Shown here one piece after another: positions 53,450 to 60,807 of a stretch of 60,807 bases of DNA (within the stretch, counting starts at the first letter, position 1; each line of letters opens with the position of its first letter). Origin of the DNA: Acidobacteriota bacterium. Lineage in GTDB: Bacteria > Acidobacteriota > Blastocatellia > Chloracidobacteriales > Chloracidobacteriaceae. Under the pieces are notes generated by a model. The model was given only the letters and a program-made list of their open reading frames with translations. It ran no database searches and was not told the origin of the DNA. The stretch is taken from contig JACQXX010000112.1 in the NCBI GenBank assembly GCA_016208495.1, positions 68,616 through 129,422 on the forward strand. Direction: 5' to 3'. Made by a program: the position numbers and the translations under genes.

Positions 53450-54949
53450 TCAGGACAGGGCGACGAAGAGCAAAATCAAAATAAAGACAATCCCAATTGC
53501 CACACAAATCCCAATGATCATCATTTGTTGCCGTTTTTCATCACTGGTACTGGTGTTGACGGATTCAGTATAAGACGAGCGATAGGCCGATGATTGGACG
53601 GATTCAGCTCTGGAGACCGGGACATTGGCGCCGGTTCGATTTGGGGAAATGCTGATGTCTTCAGCCTTTTGACGTGAGCTGGTGGGGCTTGATGAAACTT
53701 TGCGCTGAGCAGCGGTCGTGGTCGCCGACCGGTCAGGAACAGGTGCCGTGGTAGGTTTTGGTGTGGTTTTCGGTGGTGGTTGAACGGGTTGGGTGAGTTG
53801 AGGCAGAGCGGCTGGAGTTGGTTTAAGCGAAGCGACAACCGGACGTGTTGCCAGCGGTTCAGATGGGGGTTTTCGATCCAGGCCACCCGAACTTTTGGCT
53901 GCCGTTTCAATCAATTCCTGTTGTGGAAGCAGGTCAAGCGGTTTCGTCGCCAGCGGCGAAGACCCTGGCGTCACCTGGACCTGGGTCGCGCCTTTACTCT
54001 GATTTTGGTAGGTTCGGACCGCCTGCTCAAGTTCTTCAGCCAGTTGGACGGCTGATTGCTGGCGGCGCTCCGGTTCCTTGCTCAGTGCCCGAAGGACAAC
54101 TTTATCAATAATTTCAGGGATTTCTGGGTGGTCAACCCGCATCGAACGCGGCATTTCGTTGGCATGCTTGAGCGCCACGGCCACCGGAGTATTGGCGGTA
54201 AATGGCACCTGACCGGTGAGCATTTCATAGAGCACAACGCCAAACGAATACACGTCGGAGCGCGCATCCAACTCAGCACTCTGGCATTGTTCCGGCGATA
54301 AGTAATGTGGAGATCCAATGATGACGCCCTGGCGAGTCAGGTTTCCGCCTGTATTTGGGGCATCTTTGAGTTTGGCAATTCCGAAGTCGAGAACTTTTAC
54401 GACTTCGCCCTGCCCGGGCCGTTCTTCAACCACAATGTTGTCGGGTTTGACATCACGATGAATCACGCTGCTGCGATGGGCGGCGTCCAGTGCGGCACAC
54501 ACCTGCTTTGCAATCATCACCGCCCGATCCAGACCTAATCGCTTTTCTTTTTCAAGAATCTCACGCAGTGACTGGCCTTTGAACAATTCCATGACAATGT
54601 AAATCACATTATCATCGGTAATTCCAAAGTCGGTAACGGTGACGGCGTTGGGGTGTTTGATGCGGGCAGCGGCCTGAGCTTCGCGTTGAAAGCGGGCAAC
54701 AGCGGTTTTGTCGGCAACCAGGGTGGCGTGTAACACCTTGACAGCTAATGGGTTATCCATCATGACGTGGCGGGCTTCATACACGGCGCCCATGCCACCT
54801 TCACCGATTTTGGCTTTGATGCGATATTTGCCGTCCACCACGCGATTGATCAAGGGATCAACGGCTTGTGCTTCTAATACCTCTCCGTCAAATGGGCAAA
54901 AGACCATATGTTCCGGAAAGTTTCGTTTGCACTTATCACACTGCTTCAT
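53450..54949 (-). CDS. Ser/Thr protein kinase with zinc-ribbon N-terminus and C-terminal membrane anchor
   Basis: About 499 aa from MKQCDKCKR. The first 25 residues have CDKC and a later CPFD, a partial or three-Cys ribbon. The kinase domain (about 37-300) is complete: GEGGMGAVYEA, AVKVL, HRDVKPDN, DFGIAK, SPEQ. After a Pro/Thr/Ser-rich linker of about 170 residues, a single helix (MMIIGICVAIGIVFILILLF) anchors the C-terminus in the membrane, leaving no extracellular sensor domain. Substrates unknown. The ORF extension to 55009 lacks the ribbon start and was not used. Confidence 0.92.
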   Translation of the reverse strand: MKQCDKCKRNFPEHMVFCPFDGEVLEAQAVDPLINRVVDGKYRIKAKIGEGGMGAVYEARHVMMDNPLAVKVLHATLVADKTAVARFQREAQAAARIKHPNAVTVTDFGITDDNVIYIVMELFKGQSLREILEKEKRLGLDRAVMIAKQVCAALDAAHRSSVIHRDVKPDNIVVEERPGQGEVVKVLDFGIAKLKDAPNTGGNLTRQGVIIGSPHYLSPEQCQSAELDARSDVYSFGVVLYEMLTGQVPFTANTPVAVALKHANEMPRSMRVDHPEIPEIIDKVVLRALSKEPERRQQSAVQLAEELEQAVRTYQNQSKGATQVQVTPGSSPLATKPLDLLPQQELIETAAKSSGGLDRKPPSEPLATRPVVASLKPTPAALPQLTQPVQPPPKTTPKPTTAPVPDRSATTTAAQRKVSSSPTSSRQKAEDISISPNRTGANVPVSRAESVQSSAYRSSYTESVNTSTSDEKRQQMMIIGICVAIGIVFILILLFVALS

Positions 54950-55352
54950 TGCAAATTGCCGCCTGCCATGCCACACCGCGACACAGCAATAGACGCCCCC
55001 TGCAGCCAAGGGGCGCAGACGAATATGGAAGTTTCAAGAGAAGAATCAACGCAAACTTCGGGAAAACGCTTAGAAACGAGAATGAAAAACGGATTGGTCT
55101 GATGAAACGTGGGGCACAAAGGCAAAACAGCCGGGTTTTGGTTTGTGCAGCTTGTTGTTTTTGTGAGTTCCCTCAATGCGTGCAGGGTTTTCAGGATTGT
55201 TGAAGTTGAGGTTATGCGTGATGTTGTTTAATGACCAGGGCGAGTTTAGCGAAGCGATATGCCTTTGTCAAAAGGTTTGGAAACTGGCGTCAGTGCCAGA
55301 TCATGACGATTCACACCCTCCCAATCCCAAAGACCGCCAGCCAATCAAGTTT
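54950..55352. other. Unexplained 400-bp gap
   Basis: Upstream of the kinase gene and downstream of the hypothetical at 55353. No tandem repeat, hairpin or credible gene was found. A palindromic CCCCCTGCAGCCAAGGGG near 55003-55020 is weak. Probably the kinase leader. Confidence 0.3.
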
Positions 55353-56018
55353 CTAATCTGAATCAAAAACCTGGAGTCGGCGCAAATAGGTGACCAGCCC
55401 GACCAGATGGTGTTCGGTCTCAAGGATTCGGGCATCCGGTTCGGTTAAGCGATCCTCCCGGGTTGGTTGCCGTTTCAACTCTGGGGTTGGACAAAAAGCC
55501 AGCACGACTTGATTTGCCAGCATTCGCCGGGCGCCGCGCCGCGCCATAATGTGGTTATAAAGCCGCAGCCCATTCCATCCGACAAACACATTGGGCCCAG
55601 GAATAATCGTTGCCGCGGCGGTCACTGGTAAAATGAAGACGTTGAGCAGCACACCTTTGTCATGCACCAGGACTCGTCGCCGTAAAAACAACCGCCATTT
55701 TCGCTCAATAAACCGCTGACTGACCTCGGCGGGATAGACCAGTTCAATTTTGTCAGCCGCCAGTAATTCTTTTAGAAAAGATTCTGACGGATGAATATAT
55801 TTTTTGAGATGCTCCAGCATCCGCCGGATCCACTTCCAGAGGGGACGTTGTGAAGTCTGAACCTGTACCATTGATTCCTGGTACGCCCCCTGAACCCAAT
55901 TCCAGAAGCGATGTGTTTGATTGGACGGAAGTGACTGAAGGTCACTGTCATTGCTTCGCTTCGCCTGTGCAAAAAACACCCATTCCCGGCGATGAATATG
56001 TAAACAGTAAACACGCAT
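55353..56018 (-). CDS. Hypothetical protein, possibly K+/H+ exchange-related (DUF2343-like)
   Basis: About 221 aa. The mid-C-terminal hydrophobic stretch FILPVTAAATIIPGPNVFVGWN, followed by RLYNHIMARRGARRM, recalls the conserved segment of the mitochondrial K+-H+ exchange-related family, which also has bacterial members. That match is from memory and unverified. The first 130 residues are soluble, basic and Trp/Arg-rich. No signal peptide. Start at ATG 56018 is preferred over the upstream TTG. Flanked by a repeat region on its 5' side. Confidence 0.55.
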   Translation of the reverse strand: MRVYCLHIHRREWVFFAQAKRSNDSDLQSLPSNQTHRFWNWVQGAYQESMVQVQTSQRPLWKWIRRMLEHLKKYIHPSESFLKELLAADKIELVYPAEVSQRFIERKWRLFLRRRVLVHDKGVLLNVFILPVTAAATIIPGPNVFVGWNGLRLYNHIMARRGARRMLANQVVLAFCPTPELKRQPTREDRLTEPDARILETEHHLVGLVTYLRRLQVFDSD

Positions 56019-56029
56019 GAACCACAATC

Positions 56030-56160
56030 GAATGAAGAATGAAGAATGAAGAAAGTGGTTAGTGGTTAGTGGTTAGTGGTTAGTTCCTGGTTTTTGGTTT
56101 TTGGTTCTTCTTCGAAAGTATTGATTTCTAACCACTAACCACTAACCATATTCTTCATTC
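56030..56160. repeat. Nested GAAGAAT and TTAGTGG inverted arrays without insertion
   Basis: Order is GAAGAAT array, TTAGTGG array, a TTTTTGG stretch, the 28-nt block 56103-56130, then complementary CCACTAA and ATTCTTC arrays. The 28-nt block matches 5807-5834 at 26 positions, and the following 19 nt are identical to 6211-6229. This is the unoccupied counterpart of the 373-bp insertion site. The array's last unit supplies the stop codon of the next gene. Confidence 0.88.
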
Positions 56161-56605
56161 AAAAGGCTGATCGTTGAAAAGCTTTAGCGCCGTTTTCAGA
56201 CATCAACACCCAAAGGGTGTAGATGGCCAGCGGACTACAAATCAAGGCCCAAATGAGGCCCACAACCGAAAACGCGGATGGCAGTGCTGAAATAATGTTG
56301 ATAATTGCCAGAATGATGGCCACGATTCGGGCCCAATTCTTCAATTTCATCACGCCCCAACCAACCAAAACCGTGAGAAATGACCAGACAATCATCACGG
56401 CCACCAAAACAACCACAATCAAGGTAATGACTCCGACCACACCAGCGGCGGCCACCGAATCCCCGCCTTTTCCTTGAGTCAGCAGGAATGATACCGCCCC
56501 GGCGCCAAAGAAAAAGAACACCACCATCAACACCAGCGAACCCAAGACACCAATCAGTCCAAAAATTACATGGAGAATTCCAACCAGTTTGATATGACCT
56601 TCCAT
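56159..56605 (-). CDS. Small multi-pass membrane protein
   Basis: 148 aa with four hydrophobic helices (about 9-35, 50-75, 62-90, 95-125). No catalytic motif. It resembles small DUF4064/DoxX-size membrane proteins only in layout; I do not assign a family. Start at 56605 is supported by AAGGGGG a few nt upstream. It starts 11 nt after the radA stop, so it is likely co-transcribed with radA and recR. Confidence 0.75.
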   Translation of the reverse strand: MEGHIKLVGILHVIFGLIGVLGSLVLMVVFFFFGAGAVSFLLTQGKGGDSVAAAGVVGVITLIVVVLVAVMIVWSFLTVLVGWGVMKLKNWARIVAIILAIINIISALPSAFSVVGLIWALICSPLAIYTLWVLMSENGAKAFQRSAF

Positions 56606-56615
56606 AGGGCCCCCT

Positions 56616-57995
56616 TTATCCAAAAATGGCATCCAGTGCTTCGATAACTGATCGAACGCCGATCAATTCCAATCCTTTTGGAGCTTCCAGGCCAGCCAGG
56701 TTGCCTTTTGGCAAAATACATCGCGAAAATCCCATGGCGGCGACTTCCTTGATGCGGGCTGCGGGTTGACCAGTGGAACGAACTTCGCCAGCCAGCCCAA
56801 CTTCACCAAACACCACGGTGGCATTGTCAACCGGCATATTTTTAAAGCTGGAGACAATTGCGGCGACAATACCCAAATCAACCGCTGGCTCATCGAGTTC
56901 AATCCCACCTGCTACGTTGACGAACACGTCATCACCAATGAGTTGCAGCCCAACTCGTTTTTCAAGCATGGCAATCAAGAGTGAGACCCGGTTTTGTTCA
57001 ACGCCCTGCACCATCCGTCGGCCAGTGCCGTATTTGGTCGAACTGACCAGTGCCTGTAACTCGACCAGCAGTGGCCGGGTGCCTTCCATACAGGCGGTCA
57101 CGACTGAGCCTGAAACATTGAGCGGGCGCTGCTGCAAAAACAATTCCGACGGGTTTTTGACCGGAATCAACCCCATATTGGTCATTTCAAACATGCCGAG
57201 TTCGTTCGCCGCACCAAACCGATTTTTTACCGCCCGGATAATCCGATGGTTATGGTGACGTTCGCCCTCAAAATAGAGCACAGTATCCACAATGTGCTCA
57301 AGGGTTTTCGGGCCTGCCAGAGTTCCTTCCTTGGTAATATGCCCAATCAAAAACACAGGAATGGTTTGTTGTTTGGAAAATAATAAAAACTGGCCGGCGA
57401 CTTCGCGGACTTGTGACACGCTGCCTGGTGCCGAATCAAGTCGTTCGGAATAAGCCGTTTGAACCGAATCAACCACGATCATGGCGGGTTTGAGATTCCC
57501 CACCACATCAAAAATGCGTTCCAGGCAGGTTTCCGGCAGTAAATGCAGGTCGCCAGGCTTGAGCCCTAACCGTTCCCCACGCAATTTAATCTGGCGTTCG
57601 GATTCCTCGCCACTGATATAGAGCACCCGATGCCCGCCACAACTCATTTTTTCAGCGACTTCCAGCAGCAGCGTTGATTTGCCAATCCCAGGGTCACCCC
57701 CAATCAGCACCAGGCATCCGGGCACAATGCCTCCGCCCAAAACCCGGTCAAATTCAGCCACACCGGAAGACACCCTGGTGTCATCCTGGCTGGGTACATC
57801 GGTATAGCGTGACGGTTTTACCGGCTGGCCAATGGACCCGTACCCGGCAGCAGCGGCAGTCACCGGCGTGGACTTGGTTTCCCGCTCTTCGGCAAACGAA
57901 TTCCAGGCATTGCAGTCAGGACATTTCCCCAACCACTTGCGTGACTGGTAGCCACATTGTTGACAGGAAAAAATGGTTTTGATTGGTTTGGCCAT
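56616..57995 (-). CDS. radA: DNA repair protein RadA/Sms
   Basis: About 459 aa. The N-terminal zinc finger CQQCGYQSRKWLGKCPDC, Walker A GGDPGIGKST, the RadA-specific KNRFG motif (VKNRFGAANELGMF) and the C-terminal Lon-like domain (IELDEPAVDLGIVAAIVSS) are all present. RadA is a RecA-like helicase that promotes branch migration and resolves recombination intermediates. Start at 57995 gives the standard MAKPIKTIFSC; the ORF beyond is repeat sequence. It follows recR on the same strand. Confidence 0.96.
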   Translation of the reverse strand: MAKPIKTIFSCQQCGYQSRKWLGKCPDCNAWNSFAEERETKSTPVTAAAAGYGSIGQPVKPSRYTDVPSQDDTRVSSGVAEFDRVLGGGIVPGCLVLIGGDPGIGKSTLLLEVAEKMSCGGHRVLYISGEESERQIKLRGERLGLKPGDLHLLPETCLERIFDVVGNLKPAMIVVDSVQTAYSERLDSAPGSVSQVREVAGQFLLFSKQQTIPVFLIGHITKEGTLAGPKTLEHIVDTVLYFEGERHHNHRIIRAVKNRFGAANELGMFEMTNMGLIPVKNPSELFLQQRPLNVSGSVVTACMEGTRPLLVELQALVSSTKYGTGRRMVQGVEQNRVSLLIAMLEKRVGLQLIGDDVFVNVAGGIELDEPAVDLGIVAAIVSSFKNMPVDNATVVFGEVGLAGEVRSTGQPAARIKEVAAMGFSRCILPKGNLAGLEAPKGLELIGVRSVIEALDAIFG

Positions 57996-57999
57996 AAAA

Positions 58000-58136
58000 T
58001 ACCAGGGCTTGGGGCTTGGGGCTGGGGGTTTTGGAAAAAGACAAAAAGGACTTAAAGGATTCAAAGGACTCAAATTCGAAAACCCGGAACCCAGAACCCG
58101 GAACCCGGAACCCGGAACCCGGAACCCGGAACCCGA
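58000..58136. repeat. GGGCTTG, AAAGGA and AACCCGG arrays between recR and radA
   Basis: GGGCTTG/GGGCTGG units (about 58004-58028), an AAAGGACTC-type stretch (58036-58072) and eight AACCCGG heptamers (58081-58136). The last unit ends 1 bp before the recR stop codon. No inverted partner for AACCCGG is present in the gap. Confidence 0.88.
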
Positions 58137-58137
58137 T

Positions 58138-58737
58138 TTAAATATCATGCCGATAGGCCAGGGCCTTGTGCATGGTTACTTCGTCGGCGTAATCCAGGTC
58201 GCCGCCTACGGGCAGCCCCATCGCAATCCGGGTGACCCGGATTCCAGTGGGTTTAAGCAACCGACCGAGGTAATTGGCCGTGGCTTCCCCTTCGGTGGTT
58301 GGATTGGTGGCCATGATGATTTCTTTGACGTCGAGGGTTTTGAGTCGCTCAAGCAAACTGCGGATTTTCAATTCATCTGGCCCAATACCACGCATTGGCG
58401 ACAAGGCACCGTGCAGGACGTGATACAACCCGTGATATTCGCCGGTGCGTTCAATCGCGAGCAGGTTGTGGGCTTCCTCGACCACACAGATCACCGTCTG
58501 GTCACGTTGTGAACCGCTGCAATACCGGCAAGGGTCAACATCCGTCAAATTGTGACACTGCGAACACAGCATAATGCGCTGTTTCACATCCACAATGGCA
58601 TTCGCCAACCGTTCGACGTCATCATTTGAGGCTCGAAGGACGTGAAAAGCCAGGCGTTGAGCCGATTTGTGCCCGATTCCTGGCAGTCGTTTAAATTCAT
58701 CAATCAATTTGGCAATAGGTTCAGCAAATTCAGGCAT
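58138..58737 (-). CDS. recR: Recombination mediator RecR
   Basis: 199 aa, normal length. The helix-hairpin-helix segment [18 protein letters not shown], the Cys4 zinc finger (CSQC...CRYC) and the TOPRIM core ([19 protein letters not shown]) are intact. RecR works with RecF/RecO to load RecA. Gene order here, read on minus, is ybaB, recR, radA. The dnaX gene usually upstream of ybaB is absent. The leader of recR is the flank of TTCAGGG element copy 3. Confidence 0.97.
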   Translation of the reverse strand: MPEFAEPIAKLIDEFKRLPGIGHKSAQRLAFHVLRASNDDVERLANAIVDVKQRIMLCSQCHNLTDVDPCRYCSGSQRDQTVICVVEEAHNLLAIERTGEYHGLYHVLHGALSPMRGIGPDELKIRSLLERLKTLDVKEIIMATNPTTEGEATANYLGRLLKPTGIRVTRIAMGLPVGGDLDYADEVTMHKALAYRHDI

Positions 58738-58745
58738 GTCTGTTT

Positions 58746-58918
58746 AGGGAGTCGGATGGAAATATCATACCACCAGGGTTCAGGGTTCGGGGTTCGGGGT
58801 TCGGGGTTCGGGGCCAAATAGTCCACGTTGAATGGTACCCGCCAGTTCCCCAGTCTTCATCGTGCGTGGGATCAGTCGCTTCATCGCCGAAACCCTGAAC
58901 CCTGAACCCTGAACCCGA
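58746..58918. repeat. TTCAGGG-bounded intergenic element, copy 3 (inverted)
   Basis: Reverse complement of copy 1 over arrays, core and the right flank (58746-58775 mirrors 138-170). One array has drifted to GGGTTCG units. It lies immediately upstream of recR, so its flank is in the recR leader. Confidence 0.88.
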
Positions 58919-59258
58919 TTTCAGTGGGATTTTATTTTCTTCTGGGTCCCTTAGGGCTCAGGGCTGGGGGCTGGGGCGAAGTTTTAGGGAACCACATTGA
59001 ATCCCGAACCCCTCAACCCCATGAAAAAAAGTGGGGTGTGTCCCGCAAAATTTTTAAACCGGGAAATCACATCAACTTCAATTATTACATAGTACTAATA
59101 AATAGTCAAACCATTGAAAAATATGAATTTGACAGATGATTGACGACTGATCGAAGATGGGCTGGTGTTATACTATTTTGGAATGAACCCATGGTGGTAG
59201 CAAGAGGTTAAGTTGTTGATAGGATTGTATTTCCCTCAACCCTCAGCCCCAAATGGTG
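58919..59258. other. AT-rich gap between ybaB and recR element
   Basis: A short GGGCTCA/GGGCTGG array (58951-58976) and then AT-rich sequence to 59230. No credible ORF, tRNA or terminator. The ybaB stop is at 59259. Confidence 0.35.
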
Positions 59259-59612
59259 CTACATCATTCCTGGGAATTTCAGCCCTAATGATTCTGGATC
59301 CATTCCGCCCAGCATGTTGCGAACGTGTTGTTTCGCCACATCTTCGGCCCGGCGTTCCCCTTCATGCACCGCTGCCACAATCAGATCCTGCAGCATTTCC
59401 GAGTCACCTTCTTTCAAAAGGCTCGGATCAATCTTGACGGCGATCAGGTGCTTTAACCCATTCATGGTCACCATCACCATCCCGCCTCCAACTGATGCGG
59501 TAAGGCGCTCATTTTCAAGCGACTGGCGCATTTCTTCTTGCTTGCGCTGGGCTTCCTGCATGGCATTTTGCAGACCGCCAAGTTGTCCAAAATCAAAACC
59601 TGGAATCTTCAT
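59259..59612 (-). CDS. YbaB/EbfC-family nucleoid-associated protein
   Basis: 117 aa DNA-binding dimer-forming protein, with MQEAQRKQEEMRQSL in the first helix, a GGGMVMVTMNGLKHL strand pair and the LIVAAVHEGERRAED helix. Family members bind DNA and are linked to recR in most bacteria, as here. The start has AGAAGGT directly upstream. Separation from recR by 520 bp of repeat sequence is unusual, since these genes are normally adjacent. C-terminus is Met/Gly-rich. Confidence 0.94.
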   Translation of the reverse strand: MKIPGFDFGQLGGLQNAMQEAQRKQEEMRQSLENERLTASVGGGMVMVTMNGLKHLIAVKIDPSLLKEGDSEMLQDLIVAAVHEGERRAEDVAKQHVRNMLGGMDPESLGLKFPGMM

Positions 59613-59652
59613 ACCTTCTCCTCATTCTGGAAGTAAAAACTCGTTGACTCGA

Positions 59653-59722
59653 AAATGAAGAATGAAGAATTGAAAATATACCTCTGATCATTTCTTCATT
59701 CTTCATTCTCAATTCTTCATTC
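59653..59722. repeat. GAAGAAT inverted arrays
   Basis: GAAGAAT units (59653-59673) face ATTCTTC units (59691-59722) across a spacer of about 17 bp. It fills most of the gap between the next gene's stop and ybaB start. Confidence 0.88.
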
Positions 59723-59724
59723 GC

Positions 59725-60711
59725 TTAGCTCATTGGAACAGCAAACTCGACAAACGGCTCGTTGTTGACGACTGACAAGGTGCTGATGTGATAGAGCAGC
59801 ACGGCATCACGTGGAGCAGCAACTTCGGCCACGACTTCGCCAAAATGATTGCGAATCGAAGCAATCATCTGGCCTTCGGCAACCCGATCACCGGCTTTGG
59901 CCAGCATTCGTAACAGCCCTCCAGACGGCGCGTTAAGATAGAAGAAATTTGACAGCCGCTCAAAGGCAATCGGCATCAGGGTTTCTTCAAGCATCCGCAA
60001 CACACTCATCACGCGCCGGACGCCGCGCTCATGGATGACAATCGCGCTTTCCTCAACCAGTCCCTGGCGACCGGATTCAACCAGCATGGCCGGTTTTCCC
60101 TGCAACGCCACGCTGTGATACCAGGTGCCGGCAAAGGCATTTCCTTCGCGCAATGGCTCTTCAACAATGAACGGCACTCCGAATGATTCGGCCATATTGC
60201 GGGTGGTCTGGTCCTGGTCAGGATCGCCGCCCCGGCGATAATAGAGGTGCGGCGTCAGGTCTTCGGGCAGGTCCCCACTGTGCAGGTCAATCAGCGCATC
60301 GGCAAGCGGCACTAATTCCGAGGTTAGCCCGTAGGCAAGGCGTTCGGTTTCAGAACCGTTCGGATTTCCAGGAAACATCCGGTTGAGATTTTTTCCATCC
60401 GCTGGATTGACAAAAATACCACGTCCATAAAAGCTCGGGACGTTGACGAGAGGCACGGCAATCAGGGTGCCGCGCAGTTGAAGCGGATTAAGCGCCTGGG
60501 TCAACCGCAACAACGCCTCAACGCCAGGGTATTCACTCCCGTGAATGGCCGCCGTGACCAGTAAACACTTTCCAGGACGTGCCCCGCTGACCACAATCAC
60601 TGGAATCCCCAGCACTTCATCATTTTCCAGCAATACTTTGAGTTCGCCGTTGGTTTTCTTATTTCGTTCGGCCACTGCCGCCTGTATCCAGGCATTTTGC
60701 TCATTCGACAT
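59725..60711 (-). CDS. Succinylglutamate desuccinylase/aspartoacylase-family protein
   Basis: 328 aa zinc-dependent amidohydrolase-like enzyme of the M14-related clan. Zinc ligands are visible in AAIHGSEYPG (His and Glu) and DLHSGD (His); a distal catalytic Glu candidate lies in VEEPLREGNAF. A C-terminal beta-domain (about 245-325, DRVAEGQMIAS) is lipoyl-like. Exact substrate unknown; not necessarily the arginine succinyltransferase pathway, since no ast genes are nearby. GAGGA lies about 8 nt before the start. The upstream region is a TAGTCAG array reaching the window edge. Confidence 0.9.
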   Translation of the reverse strand: MSNEQNAWIQAAVAERNKKTNGELKVLLENDEVLGIPVIVVSGARPGKCLLVTAAIHGSEYPGVEALLRLTQALNPLQLRGTLIAVPLVNVPSFYGRGIFVNPADGKNLNRMFPGNPNGSETERLAYGLTSELVPLADALIDLHSGDLPEDLTPHLYYRRGGDPDQDQTTRNMAESFGVPFIVEEPLREGNAFAGTWYHSVALQGKPAMLVESGRQGLVEESAIVIHERGVRRVMSVLRMLEETLMPIAFERLSNFFYLNAPSGGLLRMLAKAGDRVAEGQMIASIRNHFGEVVAEVAAPRDAVLLYHISTLSVVNNEPFVEFAVPMS

Positions 60712-60731
60712 GGTTTTTAATCCTCATTTTT

Positions 60732-60807
60732 TAGTCAGTAGTCAGTAGTCAGTAGTCAGTAGTCAGTAGTCAGTAGTCAGTAGTCAGTAGTCAGTAGTCA
60801 GTAGTCA
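60732..60807. repeat. TAGTCAG heptamer array at window edge
   Basis: Nearly 11 perfect TAGTCAG units with no substitutions run to the end of the window and may continue. It starts 21 bp upstream of the aspartoacylase-family start codon. The perfection suggests recent expansion. Confidence 0.95.

Noticed and set aside
54946-55203. Small ORFs on both strands upstream of the zinc-ribbon kinase
   Set aside because: No ribosome sites or family resemblance; they overlap each other and the kinase start.

Overview
This window reads as chromosome from a free-living, Gram-negative, signalling-rich bacterium. Acidobacteriota (Blastocatellia-like) is my best inference: several eukaryote-type Ser/Thr kinases (one with an N-terminal zinc ribbon), many zinc-ribbon proteins, TolC/HlyD export and an orphan EutN protein, at roughly 50% G+C by eye. 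No search was run, so the taxon is unproven. About 39 protein genes and one tRNA-Glu are supported. No rRNA, CRISPR array, prophage or intact transposase gene was seen.

Layout. 0-10 kb: patatin lipase and PBP1A (cell wall), FmdB-type zinc ribbon, lipoprotein cyclophilin, zinc-ribbon protein, HtrA protease divergent from a BMP-family lipoprotein. 10-15.6 kb: tRNA-Glu, site-2 protease with CBS pair, FtsX/MacB permease, PIN-TRAM protein and IspD. 16-21.6 kb: a minus-strand set made of a 1408-residue kinase/GGDEF/ATPase/TPR fusion, two small paralogues of unknown function, and an orphan EutN/CcmL-type shell-vertex protein. 22-29 kb: triple-PDZ protein, M48 protease, GAF-kinase, aldo/keto reductase. 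29.6-36.6 kb: YvcK, GlmU, acetyl-CoA hydrolase/CoA-transferase, HAD phosphatase, orphan Dam-type methylase. 36.7-42.3 kb: TolC, HlyD, ABC exporter and ArsR regulator, probably a type I export operon. 42.8-46.8 kb: LolA-like protein, DMT transporter, zinc-ribbon membrane protein, PurA. 47-53.3 kb: alkaline-phosphatase-superfamily enzyme, NAD-dependent epimerase, two glycosyltransferases and an M48 lipoprotein, probably surface-glycan related. 53.4-60.7 kb: Ser/Thr kinase, possible K+/H+ exchange-related protein, small membrane protein, RadA, RecR, YbaB, and a succinylglutamate desuccinylase/aspartoacylase-family enzyme.

The most unusual feature is between the genes. Nearly every gap holds short tandem repeats with a 7-bp unit (TTCAGGG, TTAGTGG, GAAGAAT, GGGCTGA, CTCGCTA, TAGTCAG, AACCCGG, TCATCCC, CATAATT) or an 8-bp unit (GTGACAAG and a GACAAGGG/GACAAGGA type). 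In most gaps an array is followed, after a short spacer, by its reverse complement, and different families can be nested. Several arrays run into genes and supply C-terminal residues, stop codons, or (patatin) the start codon. In and among them sit small transposase-less elements. A 373-bp element occurs twice with TAA flanks, and a matching unoccupied site lies at 56.1 kb. Other elements have GTAC ends. A TTCAGGG-bounded element with a conserved core of about 80 bp occurs three times. I consider this nested inverted-array architecture the best candidate for an undescribed system; the EutN/paralogue module is second.
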